From assembly GCA_050955105.1 (NCBI GenBank), contig JBPBQZ010000031.1, positions 1-11,954 of the forward strand: a DNA stretch of 11,954 bases, in the 5' to 3' direction. Positions within the stretch are counted from its first letter, which is position 1; every line of letters starts with the position of its first letter. This document shows positions 1 through 6,805 of this stretch, in pieces. Position numbers and translations under genes: made by a program. Source of the stretch: JBPBQZ01 sp050955105 (GTDB lineage Bacteria > Pseudomonadota > Gammaproteobacteria > Burkholderiales > Burkholderiaceae). Below the pieces are notes generated by a model. The model was not told where the DNA came from and searched no databases. It saw only the letters and a list, made by a program, of their open reading frames with translations.

Positions 1-1
1 G

Positions 2-1237
2 GTAAGCCGCACGCTCGACCAACTGGTGGCCGGCGCCGATGCCGACATGTCCGCGGGCATTCCGCTATCGCGGCTGGGCAGCCGCGAGGCCTCGGGACGG
101 CTCTTCTTCCAGACCTCGCTGGCACGCATCGACCCGGTCGAAGGCTTGCCTCAAGGCAAGGCCGACAACCAGATTCTGGGCGTCGTCAGCGCGCTGACGC
201 GCGACGACGAACGTCGCCAGGTGGTGCTGGTGTCGAAAGACATCAACATGCGCATCAAGGCTCATGCACTGGGCCTGCCGGTCGAAGACTATTTCAACGA
301 CCAGGTGCTGGAAGACAGCGACCTGTTGTATACCGGCGTGCGCGCGCTCGGCGCAGACTTCTGGACACGCCATGCCAAAGGCATGGAAAGCTGGCAAGAC
401 ACGCGCTCGGGCACCACGTTCTATCGGGTTACCGGGCCGGCGTGCGCGTCGCTGCTGGTCAACCAGTTCGTCTATCTCGAGCCCCACGACGGCGAGCCGG
501 CATTCCATGCGCAGGTGCGTGAACTCAATGGCCGCACGGCGCTGCTGCAAACGCTGCGCGACTACGGCCACGGCAAAAACGCCGTGTGGGGAGTGACCGC
601 ACGCAACCGCGAGCAAAAGTTCGCGCTGAGTTTGCTGATGAATCCGGAAATCGATTTCGTCACCTTGCTTGGACAGGCGGGCACCGGCAAAACCCTGCTG
701 GCACTCGCGGCCGGACTGGCGCAAGTGCTGGACGACAAGCGCTACAACGAGATCATCGTGACGCGCGCGACGGTGCCGGTTGGCGAAGACATCGGCTTCC
801 TGCCCGGCACCGAGGAAGAGAAAATGCAGCCGTGGATGGGTGCCTTCGATGACAATCTCGAAGTGCTGCAGAAAACCGACGACTCGGCCGGCGACTGGGG
901 CCGCGCGGCCACCCACGAACTGATCCGCTCTCGCCTGAAGGTGAAGAGCATGAGCTTTATGCGCGGCCGAACCTTCGTCGACAAGTATTTGATCATCGAC
1001 GAAGCGCAAAACCTGACGCCAAAGCAGATGAAGACACTGGTGACGCGGGCGGGCCCGGGTACCAAGATCGTCTGCCTCGGCAACATTGCGCAGATCGACA
1101 CGCCCTATCTGACGGAAGGCAGTTCAGGGCTGAGTTATGTGGTAGATCGCTTCAAGGGCTGGGCGCACGGGGGTCATGTCACCTTGGCACGCGGCGAACG
1201 CTCACGTCTGGCGGATTACGCGTCGGACGCTCTATAG
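2..1237 (+). CDS. phoH: PIN-PhoH family ATPase/ribonuclease-like protein, 5'-truncated
   Basis: The reading frame is open through the left edge of the window (it reads VSRTLDQL before the first GTG at 26), so the true start lies outside; 411 residues are visible. The first part looks like the end of a PIN nuclease domain, with a conserved SKDINMRIKA segment. The second part is a PhoH P-loop ATPase: Walker A GQAGTGKT at bases 671-694, and a Walker B-like YLIIDEAQN with DEAQ near base 1000, followed by a conserved segment up to the GLSYVVDRFKG region. Proteins with this PIN-PhoH arrangement (PhoH2-like) are proposed RNA helicase/ribonucleases, predicted cytoplasmic. The name comes from the phosphate-starvation-inducible E. 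coli PhoH, but induction by phosphate cannot be judged here because the promoter is off the window. It ends with TAG and is followed by a strong terminator. The family is certain; the cellular role is not. Confidence 0.93.
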   Translation, partial: VSRTLDQLVAGADADMSAGIPLSRLGSREASGRLFFQTSLARIDPVEGLPQGKADNQILGVVSALTRDDERRQVVLVSKDINMRIKAHALGLPVEDYFNDQVLEDSDLLYTGVRALGADFWTRHAKGMESWQDTRSGTTFYRVTGPACASLLVNQFVYLEPHDGEPAFHAQVRELNGRTALLQTLRDYGHGKNAVWGVTARNREQKFALSLLMNPEIDFVTLLGQAGTGKTLLALAAGLAQVLDDKRYNEIIVTRATVPVGEDIGFLPGTEEEKMQPWMGAFDDNLEVLQKTDDSAGDWGRAATHELIRSRLKVKSMSFMRGRTFVDKYLIIDEAQNLTPKQMKTLVTRAGPGTKIVCLGNIAQIDTPYLTEGSSGLSYVVDRFKGWAHGGHVTLARGERSRLADYASDAL

Positions 1238-1260
1238 CGGTAAATCGACACGCGAGGATC

Positions 1261-1290
1261 GCGGGCCGTGTTGCAACTGACACGGCCCGC
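1261..1290. repeat. Perfect 10-bp inverted repeat (hairpin) after phoH
   Basis: GCGGGCCGTG (1261-1270) and CACGGCCCGC (1281-1290) are exact reverse complements around a 10-nt loop. It lies 23 nt after the phoH stop. There is no U-tract directly behind it on the plus strand (an A-run follows instead), so alone it is not a classic terminator. It probably protects the 3' end of the mRNA or supports the terminator that follows. Confidence 0.7.
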
Positions 1291-1293
1291 GAC

Positions 1294-1341
1294 AAAAAAA
1301 CGATCGGCCGGCTTCCTTTTGGGGATCCGGCCGATTTTTTT
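1294..1341 (+). terminator. Bidirectional-looking intrinsic terminator after phoH
   Basis: ATCGGCCGG (1303-1311) and CCGGCCGAT (1327-1335) form a perfect 9-bp GC-rich stem with a 15-nt loop, directly followed by seven T (1335-1341). Seven A precede it (1294-1300), so the reverse direction also has a U-tract, offset by two bases. It ends the phoH transcript and separates it from the NlpC/P60 gene. Confidence 0.9.
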
Positions 1342-1363
1342 ACTGGTCGTCGGAATGTCACGT

Positions 1364-1381
1364 TTGGACAACATTGACCAA
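1364..1381. other. 18-bp imperfect palindrome, possible operator
   Basis: TTGGACAACATTGACCAA is a near-symmetric palindrome: seven of eight outer pairs match around a 2-nt centre. It is located about 120 bp before the NlpC/P60 start codon, in the only noncoding stretch upstream of that gene. It is a candidate site for a dimeric regulator; no specific regulator is recognised. A single copy of this size can arise by chance. Confidence 0.25.
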
Positions 1382-1411
1382 CATCTTCTTAAAGTAGTTT
1401 CTGAAGAACGC

Positions 1412-1441
1412 TTGCGTCGAGGCAAAAGTGCCGGATAAGAT
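1412..1441 (+). promoter_or_regulatory. Weak candidate sigma70 promoter of the NlpC/P60 gene
   Basis: TTGCGT (1412-1417) and TAAGAT (1436-1441) are separated by 18 bp. Each matches the consensus only partly (about four of six bases). The position, 60 bp before the start codon and after the phoH terminator, is sensible. The rest of the 264-bp gap 1238-1501 shows only the hairpins and palindrome listed separately. Confidence 0.25.
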
Positions 1442-1501
1442 GTCCAATCGCTTATTCCGCCGCGTCTCAGCGCACGTCCGCGCTGGACGAAGGGCTCCGC
1501 C

Positions 1502-2581
1502 ATGCGTCGCGTTTTCTTCGCTCTTCTGTTTGCCTTGCTGCTGGCGGCCTGTTCGTCCGCACCGCAACGCACCTCGCTGTCAGCATCGAACACGCGCACG
1601 CATGGCGGCGCGCGGCGCGCGGTGGTGCCGAACGGTTGGCCGGAGGGTCTGCCGCGTTTCGTCGATCACAGTGTTGGACAGGAAGAGATTTCAATCCAGG
1701 CCATGGGGCTGGTCGGCGTGCCATATCGATGGGGCGGCAACACCGTTGCCGGCGGCTTTGATTGCAGTGGCTTGGTGCAATACATCATCAGCCGCGCCGC
1801 CAATGTAGACCTGCCGCGTACGACTGAACAAATGGGCCACATTGGCCAAGCCATCGATCCGGATGAAGTAGCGCCAGGCGACTTGCTGTTCTTCAACACC
1901 ACCGGACGCGCGCATTCCCACGTCGGTATCTATGTCGGAGCGAATCGCTTCGTCAATGCGCCGTCTACCGGCGGCACGGTACGCATCGATTACATCAACA
2001 ATATCTACTGGGCCAAGCACTTCGACGGCATTCGGCGCGTGGCGCCGCCGCGCGACCTGCCGGCGCCATTGCCGAGCGAGCCTCAGCCCGTCTATGCGCA
2101 ATCGCCGTTGCCGCGGGCGGCGGACGCACAGCCTCAAGCTGCGCCATCGCGGCCTTCAGACGTAACAGCTCAAGCGCTGCCGCGCGTCGAACCATCGTAC
2201 CGCCCTGCTCAACCGGAATTGCTTCCCAAGACACAGTTGGCAAGTGCTCGAGCACCGGCTGTCGAGGCGCCGAGCACCGAGACACCTCCCCCCGCCAGCG
2301 CCACTGCTACCAACAGTGCCGCCGTCGCGGATGACCCGTTGATGTCGCTGGTCGGCCATTCCGATGGCGCTGAAGCAACGCCGCTCAACGCGATACCGAT
2401 TACCGCGGCGTCGCCGACGCCCGCCACGCAGCAGGCAGATCTCCCCGCCGCGCCCGCCCCTGGCGACGCGACGCCGAGCGTCACGACATCGGTGGCACCA
2501 CCAGCTCCGCGCCCGCTCCCCGCCGCAATAGCCGGCACCACGCAAGATCCGATCGCGCAATTCGCACACGACAGCTTCTAA
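1502..2581 (+). CDS. NlpC/P60 family lipoprotein, putative peptidoglycan endopeptidase
   Basis: This 359-residue protein starts with a lipoprotein signal peptide: charged MRR, a hydrophobic run and lipobox LAAC with the lipidated cysteine at 17. The NlpC/P60 domain spans about residues 62-180, with the nucleophile in GGFDCSGLVQY (Cys88) and the histidine in SHVGIYVG (His140). The third polar residue, usually His in Spr/MepS-type enzymes, aligns with Asn152 in FVNAPSTGG. NlpC/P60 enzymes of this type cut stem peptides of peptidoglycan in the periplasm. Residues about 184-345 form a long low-complexity tail rich in Pro, Ala, Ser and Thr, unlike the short family members that end soon after the catalytic domain. 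The ATG at 1502 is chosen because it gives the complete signal peptide; a GAAGGG-like Shine-Dalgarno sequence lies about 8 nt before it. The gene stands alone and converges on the phosphate transporter gene. Confidence 0.92.
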   Translation: MRRVFFALLFALLLAACSSAPQRTSLSASNTRTHGGARRAVVPNGWPEGLPRFVDHSVGQEEISIQAMGLVGVPYRWGGNTVAGGFDCSGLVQYIISRAANVDLPRTTEQMGHIGQAIDPDEVAPGDLLFFNTTGRAHSHVGIYVGANRFVNAPSTGGTVRIDYINNIYWAKHFDGIRRVAPPRDLPAPLPSEPQPVYAQSPLPRAADAQPQAAPSRPSDVTAQALPRVEPSYRPAQPELLPKTQLASARAPAVEAPSTETPPPASATATNSAAVADDPLMSLVGHSDGAEATPLNAIPITAASPTPATQQADLPAAPAPGDATPSVTTSVAPPAPRPLPAAIAGTTQDPIAQFAHDSF

Positions 2582-2610
2582 GCCTCGCTCGGAGCGAGCG
2601 GCAAGGGCTT
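2580..2610. terminator. Hairpin between convergent genes, possible shared terminator
   Basis: Only 27 bp separate the stops of the NlpC/P60 and pit genes. CTCGC (2584-2588) pairs with GCGAG (2594-2598) around five bases, and AAGC/GCTT can pair outside it. No clear U-tract follows in either direction, so termination here is inferred mainly from the convergent layout. Confidence 0.3.
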
Positions 2611-3619
2611 AGAAAAACTTGCGGCCCAGCCACCAGGCGATCGCCGCCAGCAGCGCCGAGGCGGGAATCGTCAGAATCCACGCCCAGACGATATTGCCCG
2701 CCACACCCCAGCGCACTGCGCTGAACTTTTGCGTAGCGCCGACACCGACGATCGAACCGGTGATCGTGTGCGTAGTCGATACAGGGATACCGAGCCAGGA
2801 CGCGGTGAAAAGCGTGATGGCGCCACCGCTCTCGGCGCAAAAGCCGCCCACCGGTTTCAGCTTGGTGATTTTCTGACCCATGGTGCGTACGATGCGCCAT
2901 CCACCGAACAAGGTGCCGAGGCCAATCGCCAGATAGCAAAAGCCGATTACCCAGATCGGCGGCGCCGCCGCGGTAGCCGATGCATAGCCGGTGGCAATCA
3001 ACAGCATCCAGATGACGCCGATGGTTTTTTGCGCGTCGTTACCGCCGTGACCGAGGCTATAAAGCGCGGCCGACACCAATTGCAGCTTGCGAAAATGCTG
3101 GTCGACTCGAGATGGCGGCGTTCGATAGAAAATCCACGACACGGCCAGCATGAAGAAGGAGCCGAGCACAAAGCCGAGCACCGGCGAGATAAAGATGAAC
3201 GCCACGGTTTTCAACAAACCGTCGACGTTCAGCGAGCCAAAACCCGATTTGGCCAGCGCCGCACCCACCAAGCCACCGATCAAGGCATGCGATGAACTCG
3301 AGGGAATGCCGTAATGCCAGGTGATGATGTTCCAGCCGATCGCGCCGATCAATGCGCCGAAGATCACGTATTGATCGACGATGGCCGGATCGATGGTGCC
3401 GCGGCCGACCGTACTGGCCACCTTCAGGTGAAAGATGAAATACGCGACGACGTTGCATACCGCGGCGAACGCCACCGCTGTTTGCGGCTTCAGCACGCCA
3501 GTGGACACCACTGTGGCGATCGAATTCGCCGCGTCGTGAAAGCCATTCATGAAATCGAAAACGAGCGCGACCGCGACCAGCATCGCGACCACCCATAAAG
3601 CCAGTTGTATCGAAGCCAT
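2609..3619 (-). CDS. pit: Low-affinity inorganic phosphate transporter, PiT family
   Basis: The 336-residue integral membrane protein carries both internally duplicated PiT signatures: GFHDAANSIA at residues 26-35 in the N-terminal half, and SLGHGGNDAQKTIG at 188-201 in the second half. Other conserved blocks are WHYGIPSSSSHAL (101-113) and GIPVSTTHTITGSI (277-290). About ten hydrophobic membrane segments are visible. The family imports phosphate, usually as a metal-phosphate complex, driven by the proton gradient across the inner membrane. It follows the DUF47 gene by 12 bp on the same strand, a standard pairing, and should be the second gene of that operon. The length fits the short betaproteobacterial Pit form, which lacks the large central loop of E. 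coli PitA. The ATG at 3619 opens a first membrane helix directly. Confidence 0.95.
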   Translation of the reverse strand: MASIQLALWVVAMLVAVALVFDFMNGFHDAANSIATVVSTGVLKPQTAVAFAAVCNVVAYFIFHLKVASTVGRGTIDPAIVDQYVIFGALIGAIGWNIITWHYGIPSSSSHALIGGLVGAALAKSGFGSLNVDGLLKTVAFIFISPVLGFVLGSFFMLAVSWIFYRTPPSRVDQHFRKLQLVSAALYSLGHGGNDAQKTIGVIWMLLIATGYASATAAAPPIWVIGFCYLAIGLGTLFGGWRIVRTMGQKITKLKPVGGFCAESGGAITLFTASWLGIPVSTTHTITGSIVGVGATQKFSAVRWGVAGNIVWAWILTIPASALLAAIAWWLGRKFF

Positions 3620-3631
3620 CCGTGCGGTCCG

Positions 3632-4258
3632 TCAGGCGTTTTCCAGCACGATGCCTTCGATGATATTGGCAACGTCCTCGCATTTATCGGTGACCGCTTC
3701 CAGCAATTCGTAAATCGCTTTGAGCTTGATCAGGGCTTTGACATCGTTTTCTTCGCGAAACAACTTGGACATTGCCGCACGCAGTACGCGGTCGGCATCA
3801 GACTCGAGCTTGTCGATTTCAGAGCAGAACTGCAGGATTTCGCGTGCGCTTTTCATATTGTCGAGCCGTGCCACGGCGCTTTGCACGCGCTCGCAACACG
3901 ACGTGCAGATGTGCGCGAGCTGACTCGCTTCGGTGGTCAGCGCATGCACGTCGTACAGCCAGACGGCGGTTGCCACGTCTTCCATCAGATCGACGATGTC
4001 GTCCATGGTGGTGATGAGCTTGTGCACTTCATCGCGGTCGAACGGCGTGATGAAGGTTTTGTGCAACAGATCCATGGTTTCGTGCGTCAATCGATCCGCG
4101 GCTTTTTCGTTGATCTGCACGTTCTGCATGTGCACTTCAGCTTCGGCCAGATTGTCGACCAGCGCCTCGAGCTCGTGGCTTGCCGCCACCATGCACTTCG
4201 CATGAGCGTTGAAGATTTCGAAAAACTTGCCCTCGGTGGGCATGAACCGTCCGAACAT
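3632..4258 (-). CDS. DUF47 family (PhoU-like) phosphate transport regulator
   Basis: This 208-residue, mostly helical protein belongs to the DUF47/PhoU-like family. Recognisable blocks are EKAADRLTHE (51-60), PFDRDEVHKLITTMDDIVD (72-90), EIDKLESDADRVLR (147-160) and a C-terminal IYELLEAVTDKCEDVANIIE segment. The repeated E/D-xxx-D patterns match the metal-binding helices of PhoU-type folds. Family members are encoded immediately before Pit transporters and are thought to modulate their activity in the cytoplasm; the mechanism is not settled. The ATG at 4258 has a GAGGA Shine-Dalgarno sequence at 4263-4267. The upstream leader holds a promoter and a Pho box (listed separately), suggesting phosphate control of the whole operon. 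Confidence 0.93.
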   Translation of the reverse strand: MFGRFMPTEGKFFEIFNAHAKCMVAASHELEALVDNLAEAEVHMQNVQINEKAADRLTHETMDLLHKTFITPFDRDEVHKLITTMDDIVDLMEDVATAVWLYDVHALTTEASQLAHICTSCCERVQSAVARLDNMKSAREILQFCSEIDKLESDADRVLRAAMSKLFREENDVKALIKLKAIYELLEAVTDKCEDVANIIEGIVLENA

Positions 4259-4334
4259 GAAGTCCTCGAATAAAAACCGGCATGCCTATGGCGCCCGCCG
4301 TCGGAGGCCGCCCGTGCGCGCTTACGCTGCGGTA

Positions 4335-4352
4335 ATGACAATATGATGACAA
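4335..4352 (-). promoter_or_regulatory. Pho box (PhoB binding site) in front of the DUF47-pit operon
   Basis: Read on the minus strand this is TTGTCAT CATA TTGTCAT: two identical 7-bp direct repeats separated by an AT-rich 4-bp spacer. This matches the known PHO box design (CTGTCAT, 4-bp spacer, CTGTCAT-like), with one difference from consensus in the first base of each repeat. It lies 77 bp before the DUF47 start codon and points in the same direction as the genes. The sequence about 10 bp downstream (TAAGCG) is a poor -10 box, which argues against simple activation from this site. Confidence 0.75.
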
Positions 4353-4373
4353 CTCGCCGCGCCGGGGTGCCGT

Positions 4374-4401
4374 ATTGTAACCGGGTCGTCACGGTGTACA
4401 A
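4374..4401 (-). promoter_or_regulatory. Candidate sigma70 promoter of the DUF47-pit operon
   Basis: On the minus strand, TTGTAC (4401-4396) and TACAAT (4379-4374) are separated by 16 bp; the -10 matches five of six consensus bases. The expected transcription start is near 4367, which places the Pho box at about +15 to +32. The remainder of the 240-bp gap 4259-4498 shows no clear terminator for dnaB and no further gene. Confidence 0.45.
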
Positions 4402-4498
4402 GCCCGCCGAACGGCCAGGGTGGTAAGGGCGCGACTGGCGTAATTGGCGCTTGCTTTGCCTGGCGAATGCACCGTGGCCCACGCCCGGCGGTGCGTCG

Positions 4499-5884
4499 CT
4501 ATTCGGAGAAGAACGCGTTGGCGCCGGCGAAGTTGTCGAACTTCGTGTACTGGCCGAGGAACGTCATGCGAACGGTGCCGATCGGCCCGTTGCGCTGCTT
4601 GCCGATGATGATTTCGGCGGTGCCCTTGTCCGGCGAGTCGGGGTTATAGACTTCGTCACGATAAATGAACAGGATAACGTCCGCATCCTGTTCGATAGCG
4701 CCCGATTCGCGCAAATCGGACATGACCGGCCGCTTGTTGGGACGCTGTTCCAGCCCACGATTGAGCTGCGAGAGCGCGATCACCGGCACGTTCAATTCCT
4801 TGGCCAAGGCTTTCAGCGACCGCGAGATCTCGGAGATTTCCGTCGCGCGATTTTCACCGCTGCTGGCGGCCGACATCAATTGCAAATAATCGATGACGAT
4901 CAGGCCCAGTTGCCCGCATTGGCGTGACAGCCGGCGTGCGCGGGCGCGCAATTCCATCGGGTTGAGCGCGCCCTGCTCGTCGATGAAGATCTGCGCCTCG
5001 CCCATTTTCTGCACGGCATGAGTCAATTTCGGCCAATCTTCATCGGTCAATTTCCCGGTACGCAGCCGGTGCGCATCGAGCCGACCGACCGAGCCCAACA
5101 TCCGCATCGCCAACTGCGCGGCCGGCATTTCCATGGAAAACACGGCGACCGGCAACCCATACTCGACCGCGACGTGCTCGCCGATATTCATCGCCAGCGA
5201 GGTTTTGCCCATCGACGGCCGCCCGGCAACAATGATCAATTCACCGCCGTGCATACCCGACGTCAGCCGATCGAGATCGACGAAGCCGGAGGGCGTGCCC
5301 GTCACATCGCTGGGGTTGTCTTGGTGATACAGCGTGTCGATGCGCTCGACCACTTGCGACAGCAGCGGCTTGATTTCGAAAAAGCCCTGCGCGCCGCGCG
5401 CTCCCTCCTCGGCAATCGCGAAAATCTTCGACTCGGCTTCGTCCAGCAATTGCCGGACTTCCTTGCCCTGCGGATTGAACGCGTCACCGGCAATCTCGTC
5501 GGCCACCGTAACCAATTTGCGCAATACCGCGCGGTCGCGAACAATTTCCGCGTAGCGCCGGATATTGGCGGCGCTCGGGGTGTTCTGCGCAAGCGCGTTC
5601 AGGTAGGACAAGCCGCCAACGTCTTCGGCCTTGCCGGCCACGCCCAAGGATTCGAAAACCGTGATGACGTCGGCCGGTCGCGCGCCACTGATGAGGCGAC
5701 CGATATGCTGGAAAATCAGTCGGTGATCGTAGCGATAGAAATCGCCATCGTGCACGAAATCGGCGATGCGATCCCAGGCGGCGTTGTCGAGCAATAGGCC
5801 GCCGAGCACCGATTGTTCCGCCTCGATCGAATGCGGCGGCACCTTCAGCGATTCGATTTGCGGATCGTGTGGAGGAGAATTCAT
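4499..5884 (-). CDS. dnaB: Replicative DNA helicase DnaB
   Basis: The 461-residue protein has the full DnaB layout: an N-terminal all-helical domain (about 15-120, with PPHSIEAEQSVLGGLLLD), a linker, and a RecA-like C-terminal ATPase. Walker A is GRPSMGKT at 221-228, and Walker B is LIVIDYLQLM at 328-337 with Asp332. The conserved block SDLRESGAIEQDADVILFIYRDEVY spans 389-413, given here as positions SDLRESG to RDEVY. The hexamer unwinds the parental duplex at the replication fork on the lagging-strand template. No intein interrupts it. An in-frame TAA lies just upstream of the ATG at 5884, so no longer form is possible, and there is no Shine-Dalgarno sequence before it. It is separated from rplI by a terminator and so forms its own transcription unit, although ribosomal and primosomal genes lie immediately upstream. 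Confidence 0.97.
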   Translation of the reverse strand: MNSPPHDPQIESLKVPPHSIEAEQSVLGGLLLDNAAWDRIADFVHDGDFYRYDHRLIFQHIGRLISGARPADVITVFESLGVAGKAEDVGGLSYLNALAQNTPSAANIRRYAEIVRDRAVLRKLVTVADEIAGDAFNPQGKEVRQLLDEAESKIFAIAEEGARGAQGFFEIKPLLSQVVERIDTLYHQDNPSDVTGTPSGFVDLDRLTSGMHGGELIIVAGRPSMGKTSLAMNIGEHVAVEYGLPVAVFSMEMPAAQLAMRMLGSVGRLDAHRLRTGKLTDEDWPKLTHAVQKMGEAQIFIDEQGALNPMELRARARRLSRQCGQLGLIVIDYLQLMSAASSGENRATEISEISRSLKALAKELNVPVIALSQLNRGLEQRPNKRPVMSDLRESGAIEQDADVILFIYRDEVYNPDSPDKGTAEIIIGKQRNGPIGTVRMTFLGQYTKFDNFAGANAFFSE

Positions 5885-5892
5885 GGCGTTAA

Positions 5893-5898
5893 ATTATA
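5893..5898 (-). promoter_or_regulatory. Consensus -10 box directly in front of dnaB
   Basis: The minus strand reads TATAAT, a perfect -10 hexamer, followed by TTAACGCC and then the dnaB ATG. With normal spacing, transcription would begin at about 5884-5888, that is at or within a few bases of the start codon. No good -35 hexamer is found at 16-18 bp, and there is no TGn extension. Confidence 0.5.
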
Positions 5899-5956
5899 GC
5901 GGCGCGGCGAGCCGGCCCGGAGTCTGCCAACGCCGCGATCCGATGAAAATCGGACA

Positions 5957-5994
5957 TAAAAAAAGCAGGGCCGCGGTGAAGCGCGCCCTGCTTT
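5957..5994 (-). terminator. Intrinsic terminator of the rpsF-priB-rpsR-rplI operon
   Basis: On the minus strand AAAGCAGGGC (5994-5985) pairs perfectly with GCCCTGCTTT (5971-5962), a 10-bp stem that can extend inward with a GCG/CGC pairing. It runs straight into seven U residues (the A-run at 5958-5964). It lies about 50 bp after the rplI stop and isolates the ribosomal operon from dnaB. Confidence 0.93.
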
Positions 5995-6047
5995 CATCTT
6001 GCTACAGCAACCTGCTTACAGCCAGGCCACCTGACTGTGGCTAAGCC

Positions 6048-6500
6048 TTAGGCAGCTTCGCCGCGGACAGCCACCGTTACTTCGATCACGACGTCGGTAT
6101 GCAAGGCCACCAGCACTGGATGGTCGCCCACCGTCTTCAGCGGACCGTCCGGCAGGCGCACTTGCGATTTTTCGACCGCAATGCCTTGCTTCTTCAGCAC
6201 TTCAGCGATGTCGCCATTGGTTACCGAACCGAACAGACGACCGTCGACACCAGCCTTCTGGCCGATCTGCACCGTCAATTCCTGCAGTTTTTCGCCTGCG
6301 GCTTGTGCCAGCGCCAGCTTTTCAGCAGCGATCTTTTCAAGCTCGGCACGACGCGCCTCGAATTCCTTGATCGCCGAGGCGGTCGCACGACGCGCCTTCT
6401 TGCGAGGGATCAGGAAATTGCGGGCAAAACCATCTTTGACCTTGACCACGTCACCCAGGTTGCCCAGGTTCGCGTCTTTTTCCAGCAAAATCACTTCCAT
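6048..6500 (-). CDS. rplI: 50S ribosomal protein bL9
   Basis: The 150-residue protein begins with the L9 signature MEVILLEKDANLGNLGD, continues with VKVKDGFARNFLIP, then a long central helix rich in Ala, Glu and Lys (about 40-75), and ends in a C-terminal domain including GRLFGSVTN. The length is the family norm. bL9 binds 23S rRNA near the base of the L1 stalk and reaches out across the ribosome surface. A strong AAAGGAG Shine-Dalgarno sequence at 6508-6514 lies 7 nt before the ATG. It is the last gene of the operon, 27 nt after rpsR, and is followed by an intrinsic terminator. Confidence 0.98.
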   Translation of the reverse strand: MEVILLEKDANLGNLGDVVKVKDGFARNFLIPRKKARRATASAIKEFEARRAELEKIAAEKLALAQAAGEKLQELTVQIGQKAGVDGRLFGSVTNGDIAEVLKKQGIAVEKSQVRLPDGPLKTVGDHPVLVALHTDVVIEVTVAVRGEAA

Positions 6501-6527
6501 TCGAATTCTCCTTTAAGCGACGCCGGG

Positions 6528-6803
6528 TCAGCCCTTGTGCAGGTCGGTGTACGGCAGCAGCGCCAGGAAACGCGCGCGCTTGATCGCCTGATCCAGTTGG
6601 CGCTGATAGCGCGCAGCGGTGCCGGTAAGGCGCGCCGGCGTGATCTTGCCGTTTTCGCCGACGAAATCCTTCAGCGTGTCGATGTCTTTGTAGTCGATCT
6701 GTTCGACGCCCGCCGCGGTGAAGCGGCAGAACTTCTTGCGCTTGAACAGCGGATTTTGCTGTTGACGGCGACGATCGAATTTTTTACCTGTGGGACGTGG
6801 CAT
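6528..6803 (-). CDS. rpsR: 30S ribosomal protein bS18
   Basis: The 91-residue basic protein shows the S18 core: KKFCRFTAAG near residue 23, DYKDIDTLKDFV, and the conserved GKITPARLTGTAARYQRQL segment. bS18 forms a heterodimer with bS6 on the platform of the small subunit. It starts 2 nt after the priB stop, and its AAGGA Shine-Dalgarno sequence lies inside the end of priB, so translation of the two is probably coupled. S6 and S18 are encoded in the same operon, as usual. Confidence 0.98.
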   Translation of the reverse strand: MPRPTGKKFDRRRQQQNPLFKRKKFCRFTAAGVEQIDYKDIDTLKDFVGENGKITPARLTGTAARYQRQLDQAIKRARFLALLPYTDLHKG

Positions 6804-6805
6804 GT

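Noticed and set aside
65..1009. Long open frame opposite the phoH gene (314 codons)
   Set aside because: It mirrors the phoH frame, has no family motif, and such antisense frames are common in GC-rich coding DNA.
5018..5797. Plus-strand open frame of 259 codons inside dnaB; similar ones at 6099-6842, 8077-8790 and 9070-9843
   Set aside because: Each lies opposite a well-recognised gene, has unusual composition rich in Arg, His and Gln, and no start signals or homology.
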